Origin: a virus
Reading direction: 5' to 3' (one strand)
Virus record (IMG/VR): IMGVR_UViG_3300013132_000033
Span: 35,041-99,040 of that record
Length of the DNA stretch: 64,000 bases
Position 1 is the stretch's first letter. Each line of letters opens with the position of its first letter. Positions 9,086 through 18,615 of the stretch are shown here, piece by piece. The notes under the pieces are model-generated. The model had not been told where the DNA came from. It worked only from the letters and a program-made list of their open reading frames with translations, and ran no database searches. A program made the position numbers and the translations under genes.

Positions 9086-10645
9086 TTAATCAAGTTGTTG
9101 AATTAAACGATTTAACTCTGCTTCATAACGCTGAGCAGTAATTTCACCAAAAGATGGTGCTGAATTAATTTCACAAATAATAAAATCATTTGTACTGCTA
9201 GCAACTCGTACATCACACGCGCCAATATCCAATCCTACAGCTTTTAATGCTTTTACACATTCTTCTACAATAACATCCCAGTTTGTAGGTTTGTTAAATT
9301 TAGGATTTGTTTCAAGAATCCATGTGCAATTATTGTCATTTCTATACCAACGTTCTTGAGCATCTTCACGAAGCATTTTACGATTAGTATAAAAACAACC
9401 ATTTTTACTTATATGAAGTCTATACTCTCGATTGTAATTATAATATTTTTCAATAATATGATTGCCATATCCATGAGATCTAAACCATTCAAGTGCTTCA
9501 GTTCCATTCTGAACAAGATATAAACCACGACCACGAGAACCAGTAAGAGATTTAATAATAAGTTTTTTATCTCCAAAATTATTATTTGAAATCCATTCTG
9601 TTAATTGAGCTTCATTAGTAGCAAATATATATTTTGCAGTACGTACATTATGTTCAGTAAATTTAGCTTTCATTAAACCTTTATTAGCTGAATTTCGTAC
9701 TGCTTCTGGAGTATTAATTTCATGTGTAGCACCTTCAACAATAGATGTTGAACCTAAGCGAAGAACTATTCTTTTATCGCCAGTTCTAATTTTGCGACGT
9801 AAAACAGCATGAGATGGGTGGCGACTTCTAATTTTAAGTAGCATACCAGTTGTTATTTTAGTGAAAGGATTATTTTTAATGTATTTTAATAATGGTTTAG
9901 CAAATTCAGCAATGCCGTAAGTATGGCTATTTGTTGCATAAAGATTTTGAGATAGTTCTGATATATGTTTTAAATCAAACGTTTCAACATCAATTTCATT
10001 ATCTCTATCTATAGCAGCTACATCTTCAACATTATATAATGTCAAATGCGGTACATTGGGGATTTGTAATTTAGATAATTCATAAAGTTGCGGTATGTGT
10101 TTAAAACCATCACCTTCAAAATTTTGTCTAGTTATAGTACCGCAATAACCAGCCCTATACAAATGTAACAAAGCTTGAAGTTTCCATTTAGTATAAAACC
10201 ACTTAGTAGTTTTACCTGTAAATATAAATGTACTATCAACATGAAACATCTCTTCAATTTCAAAATCCCAATTACAAGCAGCTTCAATTAACATGTCAAC
10301 AGCTTTTTGATGATAAGCTATTGCAATTGATATATTGTAAGGAGTATTGAAACTATTATCTGTTACATCTAAACCGTTAATACCTGCATTAGGATAATAC
10401 GCTGTATTAAATTTTAACATTGAGGCTATATCTAATGGATAACCCATACAACTCAAATACCCTGAATATAATCTTAAATTATCACCATAAGATAGAGTTT
10501 TAGATGGAATTTCTGTAAAAATACCATATACAATAGTTATATTTTGAGTATTAGGTGCGTAAGTAAAATAACTAGAGTTTACTAATTTATTAAATTTACG
10601 AAGCCAGTGTTGTTCCGGTATACTGGTGGCTATTGGCATATTCAT
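9086..10645 (-). CDS. ATP-grasp ligase
   Basis: 519 aa. The C-terminal half carries the ATP-grasp pattern: LIIKSLTGSRGRGLYLV (Lys and Gly-rich loop), HIIEKYYNYNREYRLHI, and a final ACDVRV...IICEINSAPSFGE with the metal-binding Glu and Asn. The N-terminal ~240 residues are unassigned and may bind the substrate. ATP-grasp enzymes join a carboxylate to an amine or thiol through an acyl phosphate. It overlaps the COOH-NH2 ligase-type gene by 50 bp and is followed by the class II amidotransferase, so the three are probably co-translated and act in one pathway. Confidence 0.85.
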   Translation of the reverse strand: MNMPIATSIPEQHWLRKFNKLVNSSYFTYAPNTQNITIVYGIFTEIPSKTLSYGDNLRLYSGYLSCMGYPLDIASMLKFNTAYYPNAGINGLDVTDNSFNTPYNISIAIAYHQKAVDMLIEAACNWDFEIEEMFHVDSTFIFTGKTTKWFYTKWKLQALLHLYRAGYCGTITRQNFEGDGFKHIPQLYELSKLQIPNVPHLTLYNVEDVAAIDRDNEIDVETFDLKHISELSQNLYATNSHTYGIAEFAKPLLKYIKNNPFTKITTGMLLKIRSRHPSHAVLRRKIRTGDKRIVLRLGSTSIVEGATHEINTPEAVRNSANKGLMKAKFTEHNVRTAKYIFATNEAQLTEWISNNNFGDKKLIIKSLTGSRGRGLYLVQNGTEALEWFRSHGYGNHIIEKYYNYNREYRLHISKNGCFYTNRKMLREDAQERWYRNDNNCTWILETNPKFNKPTNWDVIVEECVKALKAVGLDIGACDVRVASSTNDFIICEINSAPSFGEITAQRYEAELNRLIQQLD

Positions 10646-11459
10646 AAGGATTATTGATATTATATTTATTCATGATAGAAGCTGCAACTTCTACATTATT
10701 GTTACGAATAGCTTCAGCAGCTATTAACGTATCATTTTCAAGTTGACTACTCCAATTATTAGCTAATTCTACAGCTTGCATAACACCGTCATATACCCAA
10801 CCAGTAATTATTTCATTCCTACTCATTGCACCACCAAGCGTTCTGTATTCAACAATATTAATATTTTCAATTTGTCGAAAACGAAAATCACCTGGATTAC
10901 CATAGATTTGCCTACGATCAGTATCAGTATCAAGAAATAAACTACCAAGACCTACTGTTAAGTCCATAGCTTTAATAATATTAATAGCCGCATCACGAGC
11001 ATCACTACCTTCACATTCATAACCAATATGAATATGAAAACCAAAAGACCTTAAATTACCAACTTGTTCAGGAGTTGGACGAGGACTAATATCTAGTGTA
11101 TAAGCATCATAAGAAGGTTCACAACCAAACAATTGAGCTATTTGTGAATTAAGTTCTTTATTACTATATCTTGCAGAAGATACACATCGCAACTGCCATA
11201 ATGGTTGTTGTTCTTGAAGCTTTTCTTGCGTAAGCTTTTTAATAATTTCTATATTATTAACAAATTGTTCTTTAGTATATGCTGGTGGAATACAACCTTC
11301 TACACCAACATTATCAATTTGAATACTAAACTCACCATCATCTGTAAGAGGATACGGTTGACGTTTAGTTCCAGGAATGAAACCTACAGCTGACTTAGGA
11401 GTTTCGTTTTCAAAGGCAGCAAATTCAGGATCGCTACCAACAGTGATATTTTTAATCAT
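10596..11459 (-). CDS. phiEco32-like COOH-NH2 ligase / amidoligase
   Basis: 287 aa. Starts with TVGSDPEFA (GxDPEF), the hallmark of the phiEco32-type amidoligase family. It also has DDGEFSIQIDNVGVEG near residue 45 and FHIHIGYE near residue 140, the metal/ATP-binding strands of a glutamine-synthetase-like fold. In phiEco32-like phages this family is found with amidotransferases and ATP-grasp enzymes and was proposed to make a peptide-like modification. Five bases from the GNAT gene upstream. Confidence 0.82.
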   Translation of the reverse strand: MIKNITVGSDPEFAAFENETPKSAVGFIPGTKRQPYPLTDDGEFSIQIDNVGVEGCIPPAYTKEQFVNNIEIIKKLTQEKLQEQQPLWQLRCVSSARYSNKELNSQIAQLFGCEPSYDAYTLDISPRPTPEQVGNLRSFGFHIHIGYECEGSDARDAAINIIKAMDLTVGLGSLFLDTDTDRRQIYGNPGDFRFRQIENINIVEYRTLGGAMSRNEIITGWVYDGVMQAVELANNWSSQLENDTLIAAEAIRNNNVEVAASIMNKYNINNPYEYANSHQYTGTTLAS

Positions 11460-11463
11460 TGTA

Positions 11464-11883
11464 TTAATCGAAATTAAAATAATACAAACTAATTGTATTA
11501 CCTGTTTTAAAATTGGTGAATGTACTCATAACTTGAAAACCATACTTTTTTAAAAGATGGTCCATTTCAGGACTATAACCATTTGTAGTAGCTTGCAATT
11601 GAGAACAATAATGAATTTTAAGTACTAACTGCAATAATAAATTACCGTAACCTTGATTACGCATTTCTTCTATAACTACTACAGAATTTAAAACTTCAAT
11701 ACCACAACAACCGGGATAAGCATTAATGTTAAACATACCAATTTCTTGATATTTTTTACCATAAATCAACCTTCGTTTCCAATTATTTTTAATATAAACT
11801 GTATAACGAGATTGATCAAATCCACGATTATAGTAAAGAGTTTTACCATTTATCATGTATTTAGTTAAATCTTTTTCTTCCAT
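11464..11883 (-). CDS. GNAT-family acetyltransferase
   Basis: 139 aa. Motif A is VVVIEEMRNQGYGNLLLQLVL (R-x-x-G-x-G acetyl-CoA pyrophosphate loop) near residues 75-95, preceded by the beta strand CGIEVLNSV. The C-terminal YGFQVMSTF strand completes a minimal GNAT fold. It overlaps the preceding amidotransferase by 23 bp. In the surrounding island it may acylate an amine or, as some GNAT relatives do, transfer an amino acid. Substrate unknown. Confidence 0.8.
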   Translation of the reverse strand: MEEKDLTKYMINGKTLYYNRGFDQSRYTVYIKNNWKRRLIYGKKYQEIGMFNINAYPGCCGIEVLNSVVVIEEMRNQGYGNLLLQLVLKIHYCSQLQATTNGYSPEMDHLLKKYGFQVMSTFTNFKTGNTISLYYFNFD

Positions 11884-12553
11884 AAAGCATGCTGTTTATT
11901 ATATTAATACTAAACTCATCATAGATTTCTTCTGGATGCCATTGTACTGCTACAATTGGTTTGTCTTTAACCCAAAATGCTTCTACATTATTAAATACTG
12001 AATTTGTATAAATAATTTTAATATTTTCACCTAAACGATCTTTATTAGTAATACCTTGATGATGTAATGAATTAACTTTTAGTTTAAAAAGTTTAACTTC
12101 ATTGTCAGTAAAATACTTAAAAGCATTTGTAAAATTATCAGCAGATCCAACTAAAGTATCAACAAGTTTATCACGAGGATCTGAATACTCTTGAGCAATA
12201 TGTTGACTTAAAGTACCACCAAAATGAACATTAAGTGTTTGAAAACCACGGCAAATACCAAACATAGGAATACCTGCAGCGATATATTGTGGTAACATAT
12301 ATTTATCCCAATCTTCTAATTGAATATTAGGATTACCTGATTGAAATACTGGTCTTTCACCATAACGAGAAGGATCGACATCCGCTCCGCCTGGAATAAT
12401 CAACAAATCAATATCTGTATGTACTTTATTATCGTATGCAAAAATTGGTATTGGAATACCAAAATGTGCTGCAAATGTACTATACGTTGCGGGCAGATTC
12501 ATCTGACCAGACTCTACTTTCGTTAATAATACTCCTATTCGCTGTTGTTTCAT
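11861..12553 (-). CDS. Class I glutamine amidotransferase-like hydrolase (peptidase C26 type)
   Basis: 230 aa. The nucleophile elbow FGICRGFQTLN has the catalytic Cys, and VQWHPEEIYD near the C-terminus has the His-x-Glu pair, giving a full Cys-His-Glu triad. LLIIPGGADVDPSRYGE matches gamma-glutamyl hydrolases such as PuuD, which cleave gamma-glutamyl amides, rather than synthetase-bound glutaminases. First 74 bp overlap the related upstream gene, so the two are probably ancient duplicates. Likely function: hydrolysing or remodelling gamma-glutamyl bonds made by the neighbouring ligases (inference). Confidence 0.8.
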   Translation of the reverse strand: MKQQRIGVLLTKVESGQMNLPATYSTFAAHFGIPIPIFAYDNKVHTDIDLLIIPGGADVDPSRYGERPVFQSGNPNIQLEDWDKYMLPQYIAAGIPMFGICRGFQTLNVHFGGTLSQHIAQEYSDPRDKLVDTLVGSADNFTNAFKYFTDNEVKLFKLKVNSLHHQGITNKDRLGENIKIIYTNSVFNNVEAFWVKDKPIVAVQWHPEEIYDEFSINIINSMLYGRKRFN

Positions 12554-13394
12554 GCGTTGTAATTAATTTTGTAGTTGGTAATTCTAATGGTAAAGTTGGT
12601 TGAGGTGTGGGAGTAGTAATAATTGTTGGTATAGCCCTAACTTTATTAAGTGTTTCTTTTAAATAAGGATATACATCAGCAAAATTACTAAATCTTTTAT
12701 CAATAAGGACATTGTGCGGATTTACACTATCTTTATGTTTATCAAACAATATTTTAAGATATTTATTAATAAACTCTAATGTTTTACTTGGCATTCTCAG
12801 TTCTGGGTGTCCTTGAATACCAAAACCTTTAATCAAACCTAAATAAAAGATTTCAGGTTCACGGTAAGTTATACTGTTTAACGGTACAGTTTCATAATTA
12901 GCATTTGGAACTAATGTTTCATTATCAGTACCGTTAATATAACAATTACTAATAGAATCAGCCCATGCAAGTAATATATTTTTATGTTCTACTGATGATG
13001 CCAAAGAATACCAATTAACCATTTGATGGTGAATTGAATTAGTAGTTAACAAATCTTTTTTACCTATAATATTAATATTATGATCACCTCTCATGTGATT
13101 ACTTACATGTTGAATAAGAACACCGCCATTAGCAATACCTAATAATTGCGCACCCCTGCATATACCAATTAAAAATTTATTTTGATAATAAGCTTCAATC
13201 AAACATTTTAATTGATGTTTATCTACGTCTTCATAAAAATATGTTTGATGAGAAGTTTTTTCTCCATATAATGCTGGATACCAATCTGAACCTCCCGGAA
13301 ATATTACTGCATCTGCATCTTCAATACTGTTAACTATTTCAACATTATCTATCCACGCCGCATCGCGATTTGAACCTACACAAAATACCTTCAT
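12480..13394 (-). CDS. Class I glutamine amidotransferase-like protein
   Basis: 304 aa. VIFPGGSDWYPALYGE, then LIGICRGAQLLGIANGG with the catalytic Cys, a conserved His-His in SIHHQMV, and FGIQGHPELR with His and Glu: an intact triad. The last ~80 residues form a Pro/Thr-rich tail (TIITTPTPQPTLPLELP) absent from the sister gene. Same fold as the next gene but only distantly similar by eye. It begins the amidotransferase/ligase island and starts 3 bp from the stop of the preceding hypothetical. Confidence 0.78.
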   Translation of the reverse strand: MKVFCVGSNRDAAWIDNVEIVNSIEDADAVIFPGGSDWYPALYGEKTSHQTYFYEDVDKHQLKCLIEAYYQNKFLIGICRGAQLLGIANGGVLIQHVSNHMRGDHNINIIGKKDLLTTNSIHHQMVNWYSLASSVEHKNILLAWADSISNCYINGTDNETLVPNANYETVPLNSITYREPEIFYLGLIKGFGIQGHPELRMPSKTLEFINKYLKILFDKHKDSVNPHNVLIDKRFSNFADVYPYLKETLNKVRAIPTIITTPTPQPTLPLELPTTKLITTHETTANRSIINESRVWSDESARNV

Positions 13395-13396
13395 AC

Positions 13397-14278
13397 TTAT
13401 TCTTTGTTATATTGTTTTTTAATTATTTCATCTATAGACCTTTCAGCTTCTTCTATAAATTTTTTGTCGTAAGCACCTCTTTTACTTTCCGATATAGCAT
13501 TACGAAATCCTATATTAGTATTTGCAGAATACGTAGTGGAATTACCTATTGTAATATGTTCAGGATTGAATTCTGAATTAACTTTTGGATTAGCTTCTTC
13601 TATATTATCAACTATTTGCAACTCTTCTTTATCTTTGCGACGGTTTGGTCTTTTAGCAGGAGCTTTTTCAATTACTATATTAATAATATCAGTAATAACT
13701 TTGTATTTAACAGGATCTGATTCAATTACCCTAAGCGCTTCAAGATAGTCTTGAAAGTTTGAGAATGAACTTTCATGTGACCATTTTAATTTTAATTTTT
13801 CATATTCTGCTTGAATATCAATTTCAGATGTTTTATCTTCTTCATTTAATTGAAGTTCTGTAATAATCTGATTGTAATATTCATTTTGTAAACAAAGTTT
13901 TACAATAACTTGTGCCAAGTCACTAAGTTTATACTTAGAAGCAAGTTCGTCTTCTGTTAAACCATTGACATTTTCTGCAGTAATTTCTTGATTGTATAAA
14001 GAACTAATTTCTTCAAAAGATGGTAATTCCAGCTTATTAATAATACTTTCAATTTTATGATTTGTATTAGCATACCCTTTAAAAATACCACCTTTTTGAA
14101 GAGGATTTGTAAGAGCTATAATACCATCATATTGATAATCTGGAATCCATGCGTACAGTTGTGTAGTATTACCTTTAATATTTTTAAAAGCATATGCACG
14201 ATAGTATTGATTACCACCAGATATTGAAAAAGCTTTTTTAGGTAAATCCCAAATTTCTATTGTTCTAAGATCTGACAT
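13397..14278 (-). CDS. Hypothetical replication-block protein (293 aa)
   Basis: Soluble, acidic, mostly helical in the second half, with a basic patch (KAPAKRPNRRKDKEE) near residue 210 that could contact nucleic acid. No recognised motif. It overlaps the primase by 22 bp, so it is probably co-translated with it. Primase accessory or single-strand-binding partner is possible but unproven. Confidence 0.55.
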   Translation of the reverse strand: MSDLRTIEIWDLPKKAFSISGGNQYYRAYAFKNIKGNTTQLYAWIPDYQYDGIIALTNPLQKGGIFKGYANTNHKIESIINKLELPSFEEISSLYNQEITAENVNGLTEDELASKYKLSDLAQVIVKLCLQNEYYNQIITELQLNEEDKTSEIDIQAEYEKLKLKWSHESSFSNFQDYLEALRVIESDPVKYKVITDIINIVIEKAPAKRPNRRKDKEELQIVDNIEEANPKVNSEFNPEHITIGNSTTYSANTNIGFRNAISESKRGAYDKKFIEEAERSIDEIIKKQYNKE

Positions 14279-15216
14279 AATTCGTCATTTAAATTATGAT
14301 TATTAGACGCATCATATACGTCTTTTGCTAAAGTTAAAAATCTTATTTGACTATTAGGTAGTTTATCACTTAATAGTTTACTATATTTGATGCCAGTATC
14401 ATCATTGTCAAATAATATAATTACTTTACGAAACTGATTAATAACATCCATGTATTTATATGGAAAATTAATACTAGTTTCTGATTGCGGTGCTATACTA
14501 TTATAACCATATTTATGAGTTAATAATAATCTGTCTTTTTGAGATTTAGTTATTACTAATAATTCTGGATTGCATTCGTAATAATTTTCTAGTTCATTTC
14601 CACCATATACATCGTTTTCATTACAATTAGTAAAAAATTTAAATTGAGTATTAGGAAAATAAAGTTTTACATTATTTGTATCTGGAAAGTAATAAGCGTA
14701 CGTATCAACTTTAGTAGGGTTATAAATATTATTCATATCCCAACTACCATTGTTATATATCCAATATTTAGATACTTTATATACATGTTCTGCTTGTAAT
14801 ATATTAGGTGCAATCTTAAAGTAATTATCGTTATCAAACGGTATGTGTTCAAATCTAATTTGAACTTTAGGTTTGTTAGATTCTACACGTTTAAGATTAT
14901 AATTTAATTTTACATTACTTTCTTTAATAATTAAATGCAAAGCTTCTAGAAAACTACAACCTTTTAATATAGCTAATGTATCAATTACTGTAAAATACAA
15001 TTTATTATTGTAAGTAGCATTATCTTTAAAATAAAGAATACCGGAATGCCAGATAAACCGACATCCCGGATTCTTATCGTTTCTAAATATTGAATGATAC
15101 ATCTTGTTTAAATCAACAGTCAATCCAGTATATTTAAAAAATAAATCTTCTTGATTTAATTGTATTAATGCTGTATGAGCATCAATATATTCGTAAGATT
15201 GACTTGATTTGAACAT
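14257..15216 (-). CDS. DnaG-like primase (TOPRIM)
   Basis: 319 aa. The N-terminal half has the IFRNDKNPGCRFIWHSGILYF pattern of phage primases (zinc-ribbon-like region without a clear Cys set). It continues with LLVITKSQKDRLLL (TOPRIM Glu replaced by Thr-Lys-Ser-Gln) and VIILFDNDDTGIKYS (TOPRIM DxD). Makes RNA primers at the fork. It lacks an obvious helicase domain; the DnaB-like helicase is a separate gene at 17659. It touches the next gene by one base. Confidence 0.72.
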   Translation of the reverse strand: MFKSSQSYEYIDAHTALIQLNQEDLFFKYTGLTVDLNKMYHSIFRNDKNPGCRFIWHSGILYFKDNATYNNKLYFTVIDTLAILKGCSFLEALHLIIKESNVKLNYNLKRVESNKPKVQIRFEHIPFDNDNYFKIAPNILQAEHVYKVSKYWIYNNGSWDMNNIYNPTKVDTYAYYFPDTNNVKLYFPNTQFKFFTNCNENDVYGGNELENYYECNPELLVITKSQKDRLLLTHKYGYNSIAPQSETSINFPYKYMDVINQFRKVIILFDNDDTGIKYSKLLSDKLPNSQIRFLTLAKDVYDASNNHNLNDELCQILEQ

Positions 15217-16076
15217 TAAATCAAACTAGAGTAGTTAAATGAAGATGAAGAATTATTTACTATTTCTGCTGGTACAGCATTTAGACATTCTTCTTTGACA
15301 AATGGTTGAAACTCTGCAGTAAACAAGTATTTAGTAATACGCTCACCTTTACTATAAGCATTTTTAACTGCTTCAATAGCTTTTTGAGATACATCACCAT
15401 TAGACCTGAAGAAGAAATCAGGATTTGTACAAATGTTTTGATTATAATAGATTTTTTCTTCATCATTAACAATTTTACTTGTACTACGTACACAAGTTAA
15501 CAACGTAATGCTATTACTATTTGTATTACACCAATCAAAAAACTTTGTTAAACCATTTAGATTGTTGTTATATAAATTAGAAATAGTAATTCCATTGCTT
15601 TCTGCATCTGCAATAAACGAAGCATTTTCTCCATTAGAAGAATACCTCATTAACTGTTGCATAAATGTATACAATTCATATTCACCAATTAACGCTGGAC
15701 GATACTTATGTTTTGTAAACCAAGTCATTTTTGGATTACTATCCAAAGTACTAAGATCTTTCACATAAGTAAATGTACCCACACTATTTACCATTCGAGC
15801 TGTACCTGATTGAGTAACTTCTGGCTCATTTGCCACAAGAAACCTCAAAGATAAAGCTTCAATGTTATTATTTACTTCTTGAACCCAAATTTCAATAGGT
15901 CGGTAAGACTTACCGTTTAGTTCAACAATATCATAATTAACATTAAGTTTGTATTCTCGATTGATAAATTTTTCAATTTGATCTTTAGTTGGATTAACAG
16001 TCAATACTTTAAATGATGCTAAACCAGTAAAGAATTTAGGTGTTGCGGAAGAGGTAGAATTGGATGAATTAAACAT
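15216..16076 (-). CDS. Probable single-stranded DNA-binding protein
   Basis: 286 aa. Beta-rich with an N-terminal Ser/Thr-rich leader. The call comes mainly from position: crAss-like phages place an SSB between primase and the Sak4-like ATPase. No diagnostic OB-fold motif or acidic tail can be confirmed by eye; the C-terminus is Ser/Asn-rich (NNSSSSFNYSSLI). Base composition is balanced and the ORF is clean. Alternative: another recombination mediator. Confidence 0.5.
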   Translation of the reverse strand: MFNSSNSTSSATPKFFTGLASFKVLTVNPTKDQIEKFINREYKLNVNYDIVELNGKSYRPIEIWVQEVNNNIEALSLRFLVANEPEVTQSGTARMVNSVGTFTYVKDLSTLDSNPKMTWFTKHKYRPALIGEYELYTFMQQLMRYSSNGENASFIADAESNGITISNLYNNNLNGLTKFFDWCNTNSNSITLLTCVRSTSKIVNDEEKIYYNQNICTNPDFFFRSNGDVSQKAIEAVKNAYSKGERITKYLFTAEFQPFVKEECLNAVPAEIVNNSSSSFNYSSLI

Positions 16077-16126
16077 GATAAGATAAGTTAAGATTAAATT
16101 AAAGATTATATTGTATAAGTTGATCT

Positions 16127-16927
16127 TTATTCTTTTATAAAGATTTCATTCCAGCCGTATTCAAATTGACGGCTGCCTGGTTCTTTTTCAGAAATAATAA
16201 CAAATTCTTTTTGTGCTAAATGTGGCGGCCTTGCACCTGTTACTTGGTCACGCTCATCAGTTTTAAATGATAACATTGTTTTGTTACCATCTTTCCGATA
16301 CATATAACCAATAGCATCTGCATTAGCGCAAAGAATAAGTTTTAATTTACCGGGTAAATTTAAATCACGAGCTGAAATATCAGCACCATTTTTTTGAATA
16401 CTAGAGTCTTTAACATGACCTATTTCTATAGAGCATATTTTTGCTGGTGCTTCCATAATTGATAACAGTTTTTCGTATGCTTGGCGAAGATAATCATAAC
16501 CACCACCATTAGGTAAATCTGCAACTACATCTCTACCGGTGTAGTTTTTACCCATAGGTTTAGATTTATAAATTTCACCTGCAAGAAATGTTGCAATTTT
16601 CAATAAAGCTGTAACAGAATCGATAACTACAAAATCGTAATTATGTTTTTGTAATTCTGCAGCAAGCTCTTTAATTATTTCAATACATGTTGCAGGACCA
16701 TCGGGATGATTTAATACTTCTTTAGGATTAACATTTAGTTTAATACTTGCAATTTTAAGCACATTAACAATATCTCCTGTAACAAAATTAGTACCATCTT
16801 CAAAATCAATGATGATTGATTTAGGAAGTCCTGCTACAGCAGTAGTCTTCCCCACTTTAGGAGAAGCAAATAAAAGTAAACGACGTGGATTTACTGATAC
16901 AGTCGTTTTAGTTTGAATTAAACTCAT
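16127..16927 (-). CDS. Sak4-like RecA-fold ATPase
   Basis: 266 aa. Walker A FASPKVGKTTAVAGL at residues ~20-34, IIIDFEDGTNFV next, and Walker B YDFVVIDSVTALL near residue 100, in the order of the Sak4 single-strand annealing/recombination ATPases. A conserved RPPHLAQKEFVI segment follows. Probably loads on SSB-coated DNA for recombination-dependent replication. It stands between the SSB candidate and an unknown gene. Confidence 0.82.
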   Translation of the reverse strand: MSLIQTKTTVSVNPRRLLLFASPKVGKTTAVAGLPKSIIIDFEDGTNFVTGDIVNVLKIASIKLNVNPKEVLNHPDGPATCIEIIKELAAELQKHNYDFVVIDSVTALLKIATFLAGEIYKSKPMGKNYTGRDVVADLPNGGGYDYLRQAYEKLLSIMEAPAKICSIEIGHVKDSSIQKNGADISARDLNLPGKLKLILCANADAIGYMYRKDGNKTMLSFKTDERDQVTGARPPHLAQKEFVIISEKEPGSRQFEYGWNEIFIKE

Positions 16928-16942
16928 ATTTAAATGTATAGA

Positions 16943-17662
16943 TTAAGATATAAAAATGGTAAAGTAAGTTTTTGCCAAGTCTGTAAAATATTCTGTTAAT
17001 GTTTGATTAACAGCTATTTTAGTGTCATATGGCGCACCTTGGCTTTTGTAAAAATCCCAATTAGAAATAGTAAAAGAACCACCAATACTGTTTTTTTGTT
17101 CATCATGAATAGCATCAAATTGCTTTATTACTTCTGGCTTAAATATTTGAATAGTATTTGGAGGTGTTAATATCATTGGTCTAATTGGTACCATATACGT
17201 ATAAATAATATTACCTGAATTAGGATTGTATGCTGCAATTGGTTTAATAGGATTAACAAATAATTTTTCATTTAAATAATCTATAGTTCTTATTAGTTTA
17301 ACAGGATATGCATTATGCGCAAATGTTGCTATAGCAGCTCTGTATTGTCTTAATATTAAAAATGTTGTAATAATAGGTAAAAATTTTACATAAGTATTTT
17401 TTTTGTGTGGTGCAACTAAACTTAAATCAGATACTACTTTAATACCGCAACAATCTTGATATTTAGAAATAGACCATTGATATCTGCTTTCACCCCCTGA
17501 TGCATTACAAATTATTAATTTAAATACAACTCTATCATTTTCATTTGTAAATTTTAAATATACTTCATTTATAATTTTATTTAATTCAGGAGTATCTTTA
17601 ATAAATTCATTTAATGAAAGTTGAATAGCATCATATTGTTCTTGAAATTCGTATTTTTTCAT
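16943..17662 (-). CDS. Hypothetical protein (239 aa)
   Basis: Soluble alpha/beta ORF with no motif that I recognise. A four-base ATGA-type overlap with the DnaB-like gene shows translational coupling, so a role in replication initiation or helicase loading is conceivable. No signal or membrane segment. Confidence 0.55.
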   Translation of the reverse strand: MKKYEFQEQYDAIQLSLNEFIKDTPELNKIINEVYLKFTNENDRVVFKLIICNASGGESRYQWSISKYQDCCGIKVVSDLSLVAPHKKNTYVKFLPIITTFLILRQYRAAIATFAHNAYPVKLIRTIDYLNEKLFVNPIKPIAAYNPNSGNIIYTYMVPIRPMILTPPNTIQIFKPEVIKQFDAIHDEQKNSIGGSFTISNWDFYKSQGAPYDTKIAVNQTLTEYFTDLAKTYFTIFIS

Positions 17663-18615
17663 AATTCTCTAAAATGTGAAACTGCACCGTCAAAATAAAG
17701 AGCAGTTTCTTTATTACCATTACTTTCTCGACCTCCTATAATATTGAGGATTCTAAGATTATCTTCATATTTTGATACATTAATACCTCCATACATTGTC
17801 ATTTTTGCATTGTGCGGAGAAAATATACCAAACGCTATATCAATATCTCTAGCTGTATCTTTGCTATCTGATAAACCGCCAAATGATGGTAGTAAATCAC
17901 CAAGCTTTTTAGCATCTAACGATTCTTTATCATTAGATTGCTGTTGAATAACTACAGGATTTAACCTAAAGTTATTACGAGCTTTAACAAAATGGGTAGC
18001 CGATAATTCATCAATAGCATTTTTTAAAGATTGCCCTTGACGAGGTGTTACTAAAGAAATATGATCTATAATTAATTCGTGTATTTGTTCTGATTTTGAA
18101 TCAAACTTACTACATATATTAGCAGTATAATTTGCAATTTCAGTAACAGTACGGATATTATCAACGTACTGGACTTTGTCCAAATACTTAATAAAAAATG
18201 GTTCATATTTTCTAATAGCTTCTAAAGTTTCGTTATCAAGAGCTTTGTTTTTTGATCGTAATATTGAAGGTGAAATTTTTATAGTACCTTTAGAATCATG
18301 ATGCAAAAAATAACACATAGCTTGCATCATTTTCTGTTCAGCAGTCATTTCTAAACAAAGATAATCTATTTTAACATCTAGATCTGATTCAGTACTTATA
18401 CTAAACATTACAGGATGATACACATACATGTAATCTGCAAATTGTGTTTTACCTGCTTTTTTATTAGCTGTTACTAATTCATATTTACCTTTTTCAATAC
18501 CTGAATAATATTCAGATAGTTTAGGAAACGGACATGGTATAGAATTATATTTACCTTGTTCTACACGTCGTTTTCTATTTTCAATATTAGTTAATACTGA
18601 ATTAAATAAACTCAT
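17659..18615 (-). CDS. DnaB-like replicative helicase (RecA core)
   Basis: 318 aa. Walker A LVTANKKAGKTQFAD near residue 45, a Glu in YLCLEMTAEQKMMQA (the EM(S/T) motif of DnaB), Walker B ELIIDHISLV and a Gln/Arg sensor region VVIQQQSND. Consistent with the SF4 RecA core. It has no N-terminal DnaB domain, as is common in crAss-like phages. Expected to unwind DNA at the fork with the primase. Overlaps neighbours by four bases on both sides. Confidence 0.78.
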   Translation of the reverse strand: MSLFNSVLTNIENRKRRVEQGKYNSIPCPFPKLSEYYSGIEKGKYELVTANKKAGKTQFADYMYVYHPVMFSISTESDLDVKIDYLCLEMTAEQKMMQAMCYFLHHDSKGTIKISPSILRSKNKALDNETLEAIRKYEPFFIKYLDKVQYVDNIRTVTEIANYTANICSKFDSKSEQIHELIIDHISLVTPRQGQSLKNAIDELSATHFVKARNNFRLNPVVIQQQSNDKESLDAKKLGDLLPSFGGLSDSKDTARDIDIAFGIFSPHNAKMTMYGGINVSKYEDNLRILNIIGGRESNGNKETALYFDGAVSHFREL

